Shown here: one piece after another, positions 22,790-29,045 of the stretch
Layout: each line of letters starts with the position of its first letter
Position numbering within the stretch: position 1 is the stretch's first letter
DNA from: DATKQI01 sp035532755
GTDB taxonomy: Bacteria; Pseudomonadota; Alphaproteobacteria; Acetobacterales; Acetobacteraceae
DNA length: 29,045 bases
NCBI GenBank assembly: GCA_035532755.1
Contig: DATKQI010000057.1
Coordinates: 1 to 29,045 of the forward strand
Direction of reading: 5' to 3'
Position numbers and translations under genes: made by a program
The notes under the pieces: model-generated
Seen by the model: only the letters and a program-made list of their open reading frames with translations
The model's database searches: none
What the model was told of the DNA's origin: nothing

Positions 22790-22818
22790 TTGTGCCCCGT
22801 TGGGCGCAGTGCCATGCT
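22790..22818 (+). promoter_or_regulatory. Weak putative promoter before the amidohydrolase/importer operon
   Basis: TTGTGC (22790-22795) and CATGCT (22813-22818) are 17 bases apart and about 34 bases before the amidohydrolase ATG. It is the only sigma-70-like pair in the short gap after the OGT remnant; support is limited to this spacing. Confidence 0.3.
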
Positions 22819-22851
22819 CCGTCCTTCCGGCGCATCGCATGAGGGGTGTCC

Positions 22852-24021
22852 ATGTCCGTCCTCGACCATCTCCGCGGCTTTCTTGAGGAGCTGACCGCGA
22901 TCCGCCAGGATCTCCATGCGCATCCGGAGCTCGGGCTGGAGGAGCATCGCACGGCCGAACTGGTGGCGCGGAAGCTCGCGGAATGGGGGATCGAGGTGCA
23001 TCGCGGCGTCGGGCGCACCGGCGTGGTCGGCGTGCTGCGCTCCGGCAACGGCAGGCAGGCGATCGGCCTGCGTGCGGACATGGACGCGCTGCCGATCACC
23101 GAGGCCACCGGCCTGCCCTACAGCAGCCGGACCCCGGGTGTGATGCACGCCTGCGGGCACGACGGGCACACCACCATGCTGCTGGGCGCGGCCCGCTACC
23201 TCGCCGAAACGCGCGCCTTCAACGGCACGGTCAACTTCATCTTCCAGCCCGGCGAAGAAGGCATCGGCGGCGCGCTGGCGATGTTGGAGGACGGGCTGTT
23301 CGAGCGCTTCCCCTGCGATGCGATCTTCGGCATGCACAACCGCACCGGCATGGAGATCGGCAGATATGCGATCCGCCCCGGCCCGATCGCCGCCGGCGGG
23401 GCGTTCTTCGACATCGTGGTGAGCGGCCGCGGCGCCCATGGCGCCCGGCCCGAGGCGAGCATCGATCCCGTGCTGGCCGCCTGCCACATCACCGCGGCCC
23501 TGCAATCCATCGTGGCGCGCAACCTCCGCCCGGCGGATGCGGCGGTGGTCAGCGTCACCAAGGTGATTGGCGGGGATGCCTACAACGTCATTCCGCAGAC
23601 GGCGACGATCTCCGGCACCGCGCGCTTCTTCAGCAACGAGGTGCGGGACCAGATCGAGGCAGGCCTGAAGCGCGTCGCCGAAGGTGTCGCGGCCGGGTTC
23701 GGCGCCACCGCGACCGTGGATTTCCGCCTGATCTTCGCACCCACCGTGAACGATCCCGCGCAGACCGACGCCTATGCCGATGCCGCGGCCGATCTGGTCG
23801 GCGAGGACAGCGTGGATCGTGACCGGCCGCCCGGCATGGGGTCGGAGGATTTCTCGTTCATGATGGAGCGTGTTCCCGGCGCCTACATTCATGTCGGCAA
23901 CGGGGAAGGCGCGCAGGCGCACCATCCTGCCTACGCCTTCAACGACGCGGCGATCCCGTACGGGTCCGCCCTGTATGCGCGCATCGTGGAACGAAGGATG
24001 CCGAAGGATGCGCTGGAATAG
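22852..24021 (+). CDS. M20D-family metallo-amidohydrolase (hippurate hydrolase/N-acyl amino acid hydrolase type)
   Basis: The 389-residue cytoplasmic hydrolase has the two-metal site of M20D enzymes: Cys101 and His103 in MHACGHDGHT, Glu135-Glu136 in QPGEEG, His162 in FGMHN and His358 near the end (QAHHPAYAFND). The lid/dimerisation domain lies at about 180-295 (SGRGAHGARPE). Enzymes of this group cut N-acyl amino acids, hippurate or indole-acetyl conjugates. The ATG at 22852 has GAGGGG five bases upstream; a GTG at 22846 lies within that site. It precedes a complete peptide-type importer after nine bases, so the imported compound is probably its substrate, for example an N-acylated amino acid or small peptide; that link is inferred from operon structure. 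Confidence 0.93.
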   Translation: MSVLDHLRGFLEELTAIRQDLHAHPELGLEEHRTAELVARKLAEWGIEVHRGVGRTGVVGVLRSGNGRQAIGLRADMDALPITEATGLPYSSRTPGVMHACGHDGHTTMLLGAARYLAETRAFNGTVNFIFQPGEEGIGGALAMLEDGLFERFPCDAIFGMHNRTGMEIGRYAIRPGPIAAGGAFFDIVVSGRGAHGARPEASIDPVLAACHITAALQSIVARNLRPADAAVVSVTKVIGGDAYNVIPQTATISGTARFFSNEVRDQIEAGLKRVAEGVAAGFGATATVDFRLIFAPTVNDPAQTDAYADAAADLVGEDSVDRDRPPGMGSEDFSFMMERVPGAYIHVGNGEGAQAHHPAYAFNDAAIPYGSALYARIVERRMPKDALE

Positions 24022-24030
24022 GAAACCGCC

Positions 24031-24948
24031 GTGCTCCGCTACGCAGCGCGTTCGGCGCTTCTCGCCTTTCTGGTATGCCTCACGGTGCTGGTGGCGAGCT
24101 TCGCGCTGACCCGCGTTTCCGGCAACCTCGCCATCAACATCGCCGGCCCGGAGGCCACACCCCAGACGATCGCCCGGATCCAGCATCAGCTCGGCCTCGA
24201 TCGGCCGTTGCCGGTGCAGTTTTTCGACTGGGCGGATCGCGCCGCGCACGGCGATCTGGGTGAATCCTTCCTGTTCCACGAGAAGGTGTCGCACCTGATC
24301 GCCACGCATTTCCCGGTCACGTTCACGCTCGGGATGCTGGGCATCGCCATTGCCGTGGCGGTCGCGATCCCGCTCGGCATCCTCGCGGCGCTGAACGAAG
24401 GCAGCGGCATCGATGTCGCGGTCGGGTTCGTGGCCCTGGCCGGGCAGGCGGTGCCGAGCTTCTGGCTCGGCCTGCTGCTGATCATCTGGTTCGGCGTCGA
24501 TCTGCACTGGCTGCCGATCGCGGGCGCGGCCACCTGGAAGGGCTACATCCTGCCGGCCTTCGTGCTGTCCTTCGTCGCCATCCCGGTCATGCTGCGCATG
24601 ACCCGCGGCGGCATGGTCGATGCGATGCGGGCCGACTACGTGCGCACGGCACGGGCGAAGGGGCTGTCGCGCGGCTCGATCGTGCTGAAGCACGCGTTCC
24701 GCAACGCGGCGATGCCGGTGGTCGCGGTCTCCGCCGTGCAACTGGGCTTCATCCTCGGCGGCTCGGTGGTGGTGGAGGTGGTGTTCAATGTGCGCGGCGT
24801 CGGCTACCTCGCCTGGGAATCGATCGGCAAGGGCGATTTCCCGGTGGTGCAGGCGGTGGTGCTGCTGTTCGCGATCATTTTCGTGGTGCTGACCCTGCTG
24901 TCCGACCTGATCGGCGCGGCGCTCGATCCGCGGCTGCGGGGCGGCTGA
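24031..24948 (+). CDS. ABC importer permease, DppB/OppB type (second system)
   Basis: The 305-residue protein has the first helix SALLAFLVCLTVLVASFALTRVSG, then the LGLDRPLPVQFFDWADRAAHGDLGES segment and the EAA loop DYVRTARAKGLSRGSIVLKHAFRNAAMPVVAV. It ends SDLIGAALDPRLRGG. It forms one half of the channel for the second importer. The GTG start at 24031 has AGGA seven bases upstream, nine bases after the amidohydrolase stop. Its stop shares one base with the next start. Compared with the first system's permease it is a diverged paralogue rather than a recent duplicate, as most loop residues differ. Confidence 0.93.
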   Translation: MLRYAARSALLAFLVCLTVLVASFALTRVSGNLAINIAGPEATPQTIARIQHQLGLDRPLPVQFFDWADRAAHGDLGESFLFHEKVSHLIATHFPVTFTLGMLGIAIAVAVAIPLGILAALNEGSGIDVAVGFVALAGQAVPSFWLGLLLIIWFGVDLHWLPIAGAATWKGYILPAFVLSFVAIPVMLRMTRGGMVDAMRADYVRTARAKGLSRGSIVLKHAFRNAAMPVVAVSAVQLGFILGGSVVVEVVFNVRGVGYLAWESIGKGDFPVVQAVVLLFAIIFVVLTLLSDLIGAALDPRLRGG

Positions 24949-25778
24949 TGCGGGCGCGGCGCCTTCCGCTGTATCTCGGCGCGCTGATCGTGGGCGCCGC
25001 CGCGCTGATCGCGCTGTTCGGCCCGCTGCTCGCGCCGCACGATCCGTTCGTGCAGAACCTCGGCCACCGCTTCATCCCGCCGATGTGGATGAAGGGCGGT
25101 TCGGCCGCGCATATCCTCGGCACCGACCAGCTCGGACGGGACTATCTGTCACGGCTGATCCTGGGCGCGCGCATCTCCATGCTCATCGGCCTGTCCACCA
25201 TCATCCTGTCGGGAACGATCGGCACCGCGCTCGGCGTGCTGGGCGGCTATTTCGGTGGGCCGGTCGATGCGGCGGTGATGTTCATCGTCTCCTGCCGGCT
25301 TGCCATCCCGGTGATCCTGGTGGCGCTCACCGTGGTGTCGCTGGTCGGCAGCTCCCTCACCGTGGTGGTGCTGACGATCGGGCTGCTGCTGTGGGAGCGT
25401 TTCGCCGTGGTTTCGCGCGCGGCCACGCGGCAGGTCTGCGCGCTCGACTACATCGCCGCCGCCTGGGCGGCCGGCTGCTCGCGCAGCCGCATCATCCTGC
25501 GCGAGGTGCTGCCCAACATCGTGCACCACCTGATCGTCATCGCGACCGTGGACATGGCGATCGCCATCCTGCTGGAGGCCGCGCTGTCCTTCCTCGGCCT
25601 CGGCGTCCCGCCGCCGCTGCCGTCCTGGGGGCTGATGATCGCCGAGGGCAAGGACTACATGTTCTTCAAGCCCTGGGTGATCGAAATCCCGGGGATTGCG
25701 CTGCTGATCCTGGTGCTCGGGATCAACCTGCTCGGCGACGGGCTGCGCGACGCGCTCGGCGCCCAGACTGAACGATGA
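24948..25778 (+). CDS. ABC importer permease, DppC/OppC type (second system)
   Basis: The 276-residue protein starts with a very short cytoplasmic tail (MRARRLPLYLG), unlike the long tail of the first system. It contains HILGTDQLGRDYLSRLILGARISM, the EAA loop DYIAAAWAAGCSRSRIILREVLPNIVHHLIV, LSFLGLGVPPPLPSWGLMIAEG and the end NLLGDGLRDALG. A periplasmic loop between the first helix and the GTDQLGRD motif holds HDPFVQNLGHRFIPPMWMKGG. It pairs with the DppB-type partner, overlapping it by one base (TGATG). Confidence 0.93.
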   Translation: MRARRLPLYLGALIVGAAALIALFGPLLAPHDPFVQNLGHRFIPPMWMKGGSAAHILGTDQLGRDYLSRLILGARISMLIGLSTIILSGTIGTALGVLGGYFGGPVDAAVMFIVSCRLAIPVILVALTVVSLVGSSLTVVVLTIGLLLWERFAVVSRAATRQVCALDYIAAAWAAGCSRSRIILREVLPNIVHHLIVIATVDMAIAILLEAALSFLGLGVPPPLPSWGLMIAEGKDYMFFKPWVIEIPGIALLILVLGINLLGDGLRDALGAQTER

Positions 25779-25788
25779 AGACCGAGCG

Positions 25789-26775
25789 ATGAACGCACCG
25801 ACAACCGATGCCGCGCTGCGGATAGCCGATCTGAACATCCAATTTGGCGCGCTGCACGTGGTCCGCGGGATCAGCCTCACCGTCGCGCGGGGGCAGACGC
25901 ACGGGCTGGTGGGCGAATCGGGCTGCGGCAAGTCGGTCTCGGCACTGTCGGTGATGGGGCTGCTGCCATGCGGGGCGCGGCGCACCGCCGGGGCCATTGC
26001 CTTCGGCGGGACCGACCTCGCGCGGCAGAGCGAGCGGCAGATGGCACGGCTGCGCGGTGACCGGATCGCGATGATCTTCCAGGAGCCGATGACGAGCCTG
26101 AACCCGGCCTACACCATCGGCTCGCAGATGATCGAGGTGCTGCGTCGCCATCGCGGCACCGGCCGGGCAGAGGCGGCGGAGGCTGCCGCGGCGATGCTGG
26201 CGCGGGTGGGCGTCACTGCGCCCGATCTCCGGCTCGGCCAGTTCCCGCATCAGCTTTCGGGCGGGTTGCGCCAGCGGGTGATGATCGCGATGGCGCTGCT
26301 CTGCAGCCCGGAACTGCTGATCGCCGACGAACCCACCACGGCCCTCGATGTCACCGTGCAGGCGCAGATCCTGCGCCTGCTGGCCGACCTCAAGCGCGAC
26401 TTCGGCCTCGCCGTGCTGCTGATCACGCACGACCTCGGGATCGTCGCCCGCGTCGCCGACCATGTTTCGGTGATGTATGCCGGGGAGATCGTGGAGCAGG
26501 CGCCGGTCGCCTCGCTGTTCGCCGCGCCGAGCCACCCGTACACGCGCGGCCTGCTCGCCTCCATCCCGGTGCCCGGCAAAGTGCGGCGTGGGGGCATGCT
26601 GGGCAGTATTCCCGGCATGGTGCCGCGCATCGCGGCTGGCTTCGCCGGATGTGCGTTCCGGGACCGGTGCGCCCACGCCATGCCCGCCTGTGCGGCGGAT
26701 GTGCCGGTGCGGCAGGCCGCGCCCGGTCACTCCTACCGCTGCCGGCTCGTCCCCGGCTGGACGCAAGCCGCATGA
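25789..26775 (+). CDS. ABC importer ATPase, DppD/OppD type (second system)
   Basis: The 328-residue protein has Walker A GESGCGKS at 42-49, Q-loop Gln98, signature LSGGLRQR at 156-163, Walker B LLIADE at 176-181 and His214. The C-terminal extension has Cys288, Cys294, Cys301 and Cys318 in the iron-sulfur spacing of Dpp/Opp ATPases. It starts ten bases after the permease stop with only a weak ribosome-binding site, and its stop overlaps the next ATG by four bases. The catalytic residues are complete. It drives import with the DppF-type partner. Confidence 0.95.
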   Translation: MNAPTTDAALRIADLNIQFGALHVVRGISLTVARGQTHGLVGESGCGKSVSALSVMGLLPCGARRTAGAIAFGGTDLARQSERQMARLRGDRIAMIFQEPMTSLNPAYTIGSQMIEVLRRHRGTGRAEAAEAAAAMLARVGVTAPDLRLGQFPHQLSGGLRQRVMIAMALLCSPELLIADEPTTALDVTVQAQILRLLADLKRDFGLAVLLITHDLGIVARVADHVSVMYAGEIVEQAPVASLFAAPSHPYTRGLLASIPVPGKVRRGGMLGSIPGMVPRIAAGFAGCAFRDRCAHAMPACAADVPVRQAAPGHSYRCRLVPGWTQAA

Positions 26776-27707
26776 TCGAGGCGGCCGGCCTGTCGCGCGT
26801 GTTCGACCAGGGTGGCGGCATGCTCGGGGTGCCCCGGCGCGTGGTGGCGGTGGATGACGTGTCGCTCCGCCTGGCCCCGGGCCGCGTGCTCGGGGTGGTG
26901 GGCGAATCCGGCTGCGGCAAATCCACGCTGGCGCGCATCCTGCTCGGCCTGCTGCCACCCACGGCTGGGAGCGTGCGGATCGACGGGCGCACGCTCGCCG
27001 CGATCGACCGGCGGGAACGGGCGCAACTGATCCAGCCGGTGTTCCAGGACCCGATGAGTTCGCTGAACCCGCGCCAGCGCATCGCTGATATCGTGGCGTT
27101 GCCGCTGCTGGCCCAGGGGAAGGCGCGCGGGCGCGAGCGGGCCGGACGCGTGGCGGAGATGCTGGAGCGCGTCGGCCTTGGCCCCGATATCGCCGCGCGC
27201 TACCCTGGGCAGCTTTCCGGCGGGCAGCGGCAGCGCGTGGCGATCGCGCGGGCGCTGGCGCCACGGCCGCGCATCCTGATCTGCGATGAGCCGACCTCCG
27301 CGCTCGATGTGTCGGTCCAGGCGCAGATACTAAATCTGCTCGCCGAACTGCGCGCCGCGTTCGGGTTGACCATCGTGTTCATCAGCCACAATCTCGCCGT
27401 CGTCGAGCATATCGCTGATGAGGTGGCGGTGATGTATCTCGGCCGCATCGTCGAGCATGGTGACGCCGAGCAGGTGTTCCGCGCGCCGCGGCATCCCTAT
27501 ACGCGCGCGCTGCTCGCCTCGGTGCTGACGCCGGAACCGGGGCTCGGCATCCCGGACGTGCCGTTGGGCGAGGGCTATCCAGACCCCTCGCAAATCCCGC
27601 CGGGCTGCCGGTTTCATCCGCGCTGCCCGATCGCGATCGACCGCTGCCGCAGCGAGGCGCCGGCACGCCGGGCGGTGGAATGCCATCTGGCCGGCGAAGG
27701 CGCCTGA
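26772..27707 (+). CDS. ABC importer ATPase, DppF/OppF type (second system)
   Basis: The 311-residue protein has Walker A GESGCGKS at 44-51, Q-loop Gln92, signature LSGGQRQR at 148-155, Walker B ILICDE at 168-173 and switch His206 (followed by Asn where Asp is usual: SHNLAVV). Cys279, Cys285, Cys292 and Cys304 form the iron-sulfur pattern, with a shorter last spacing than in the other three ATPases here. A glycine-rich stretch GGGMLGVP at 14-21 precedes the core. The ATGA overlap with the DppD-type gene indicates coupled translation. Confidence 0.95.
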   Translation: MIEAAGLSRVFDQGGGMLGVPRRVVAVDDVSLRLAPGRVLGVVGESGCGKSTLARILLGLLPPTAGSVRIDGRTLAAIDRRERAQLIQPVFQDPMSSLNPRQRIADIVALPLLAQGKARGRERAGRVAEMLERVGLGPDIAARYPGQLSGGQRQRVAIARALAPRPRILICDEPTSALDVSVQAQILNLLAELRAAFGLTIVFISHNLAVVEHIADEVAVMYLGRIVEHGDAEQVFRAPRHPYTRALLASVLTPEPGLGIPDVPLGEGYPDPSQIPPGCRFHPRCPIAIDRCRSEAPARRAVECHLAGEGA

Positions 27708-27737
27708 TCCGATGATTCCCCACATATGGAGGCAAGC

Positions 27738-29045
27738 ATGAGGCGACGGACATTCCTGAGTGCCGCGGCAGCGACGGCGGCACTTCCCGGCCTGAGCGGC
27801 GTGGCGCATGCCGACAAGGCGAACGACACGCTGCATATCACCTGGCGGGACGCGGTCCCGGATGTCGATCCCTATCGCAACTCCCTGCGCACCGGCCTGA
27901 TCGTGGCGTACGAGGCCTGGGATGGGCTGGTCTATCGCGATCCGAAGACCTTCAAGATCGTGCCGCTGCTCGCGACAAGCTGGACCTTTCCCGATTCCAC
28001 CACGATCGACTTCACGCTGCGCCAGGGTGTGAAGTTCCACAACGGCGATCCGTTCGGTGCGGACGATGTGGTGTACACCTTCGAGACCATCCTGCACGAC
28101 CCGAAGGCGTCGGTGCCCAGCAACTTCTCCTTCATCGCCGGCGTGCAGAAGCTGAACGACCATCAGGTGCGGTTCAAGCTCAAGAGCGTGTTCCCAGCCG
28201 CGCTCGAATATTTCGCCATGGTCCTGCCGATCTATCCGAAAGCCTACCGCGAGAAAGTCGGGCCCGCGGTCTATTCGCAGAAGCCGGTCGGCGCCGGGCC
28301 GTACCGGATCACCCGGGTGAACGGCAGCACCGCGATCGACCTGGAACGGTTCGAAGGCTACTACGCCGGCAGCCCGAAAGGCCGGCCCGCGATCAAGTAC
28401 ATCAAGATCAACGAGGTGCTGGATGCCGCCGGGGAGCTGACCGCCTTCATCAGCGGCCAGGCCGACTGGATCTGGCAGTACAACCCCGACCAGTTCCCGA
28501 ATCTGGCCGAGTTGCCGGGCAAGGTTGCGCTCCGCGCGCCATCGATGCGGATCGGCTACATGTCCATCGACGCCGCCGGGCGCACCGGCAAGAACAACCC
28601 GCTGACCAAGCTGAAGGTGCGGCAGGCGATCATGTACGCCGTCGATCGCGCCGCCATGGCGAAGGATCTGGTGCAGGGTGGCTCCGCGCCGATCGCCGCC
28701 CCATGCTACCCGACCCAGTTCGGCTGCAACGAGAAGGCTGCGGTGGCCTATCCGTACGATCCGAAGAAGGCGAAGAAGCTGCTGGCGGAGGCAGGGTATC
28801 CCCACGGATTCTCCACCACGCTGGTGAGCTACCTGCTGCCGTCGTGGAATGCGGCGGTGCAGAACTACCTCAAGGCCGTCGGCATCAACGCCGATATCCA
28901 GCAGCTTCAGGTCGGCGCGGCGGTGCAGAAGGTGATCAGCGGACAGGCCCCCCTGGACCTCGGAAGTTGGGGCAGCTACTCGATCAACGACGTCTCCGCC
29001 ATCCTGCCCTACTTCTTCGGCGGCGGCACGAGCGACTATGCGCGC
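27738..29045 (+). CDS. ABC importer substrate-binding protein, family 5 (second system; partial, C-terminus outside window)
   Basis: The first 436 residues are visible. A twin-arginine leader (MRRRTFLSAAAATAALPG, AHA cleavage near residue 25) is followed by the family 5 pattern: DAVPDVDPYRNSLRTGLIVAYEAWDGL, IDFTLRQGVKFHNGDPFGADDVVYTFE, VGAGPYRITRVNG and KLKVRQAIMYAVDRAAMAKDLVQGG. It should feed ligand to the second permease pair. GGAGG (27728-27732) lies five bases before the ATG, a stronger site than those of its neighbours, as expected for a protein needed in excess. Its place at the operon end differs from the first system, where the binding-protein gene comes first. Confidence 0.93.
   Translation, partial: MRRRTFLSAAAATAALPGLSGVAHADKANDTLHITWRDAVPDVDPYRNSLRTGLIVAYEAWDGLVYRDPKTFKIVPLLATSWTFPDSTTIDFTLRQGVKFHNGDPFGADDVVYTFETILHDPKASVPSNFSFIAGVQKLNDHQVRFKLKSVFPAALEYFAMVLPIYPKAYREKVGPAVYSQKPVGAGPYRITRVNGSTAIDLERFEGYYAGSPKGRPAIKYIKINEVLDAAGELTAFISGQADWIWQYNPDQFPNLAELPGKVALRAPSMRIGYMSIDAAGRTGKNNPLTKLKVRQAIMYAVDRAAMAKDLVQGGSAPIAAPCYPTQFGCNEKAAVAYPYDPKKAKKLLAEAGYPHGFSTTLVSYLLPSWNAAVQNYLKAVGINADIQQLQVGAAVQKVISGQAPLDLGSWGSYSINDVSAILPYFFGGGTSDYAR

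Noticed and set aside
21937..24741. A 934-codon minus-strand frame
   Set aside because: It lies antisense to the M20D hydrolase and the permease, is His/Arg/Gly-rich, and contains no recognisable motif; the glycosyltransferase remnant here is in a different frame.

Overview
The window is a 29 kb piece of a high-GC chromosome with dense, overlapping genes, Tat-type leaders on its transport proteins, several TTG/GTG starts and a large share of ABC importers. This is typical of an Alphaproteobacterium. The protein style suggests Acetobacteraceae/Rhodospirillales, but that placement is inference. I see no rRNA, tRNA, CRISPR array or insertion sequence.

Layout. (1) 1-643, minus: the N-terminal part of an HI0933/TIGR03862-type flavoprotein, cut by the window edge. 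(2) 787-3032, plus: an aldo/keto reductase fused to a RidA-like domain, overlapping an SDR dehydrogenase. (3) 3106-4250, plus: an overlapping pair of unknown genes, a glycine-zipper membrane protein and a small soluble protein, which resembles a toxin/immunity cassette. (4) 4235-8283, minus: a surface-glycan block with two GT2 glycosyltransferases, a polyprenyl-phosphate sugar-1-phosphate transferase and a GtrA-type membrane protein. (5) 8499-14192, plus: a complete Dpp/Opp-type ABC importer in the order binding protein, permease, permease, ATPase, ATPase, with a hairpin and a 26-codon ORF between the first two genes. (6) 14313-18101, plus: a three-subunit molybdenum hydroxylase with the form II CO-dehydrogenase-like active-site motif, closed by a strong hairpin at 18110-18139. 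(7) 18162-21229, minus: a sugar-type ABC importer (binding protein and two permeases) with no ATPase gene, diverging from a DUF218-like gene at 21362-22018. The shared control region holds a perfect TTGACA box and a perfect 12-bp LacI-type operator. (8) 22019-22779: two decayed glycosyltransferase genes facing away from each other, one of them shortened around a perfect 10-bp hairpin. (9) 22852-29045, plus: an M20D amidohydrolase leading a second Dpp/Opp-type importer, whose binding-protein gene comes last and runs off the window.

How the genes fit together. Most of the window serves uptake and oxidation of organic substrates. Two peptide/nickel-family importers bring in small amide-type or peptide-type compounds; the second is tied to a deacylase that could split N-acyl amino acids or peptides after uptake. 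One sugar-type importer is probably repressed by a LacI-family regulator encoded elsewhere. The molybdenum hydroxylase and the AKR/SDR pair are oxidoreductases with unknown substrates. The glycan block and the glycosyltransferase remnants suggest a once larger surface-polysaccharide repertoire.

The least ordinary items are the glycine-zipper pair, the AKR-RidA fusion whose RidA part lacks the catalytic arginine, the operator-containing divergent promoter, the short ORF before the first permease, and the hairpin at the fusion joint of the shortened glycosyltransferase.
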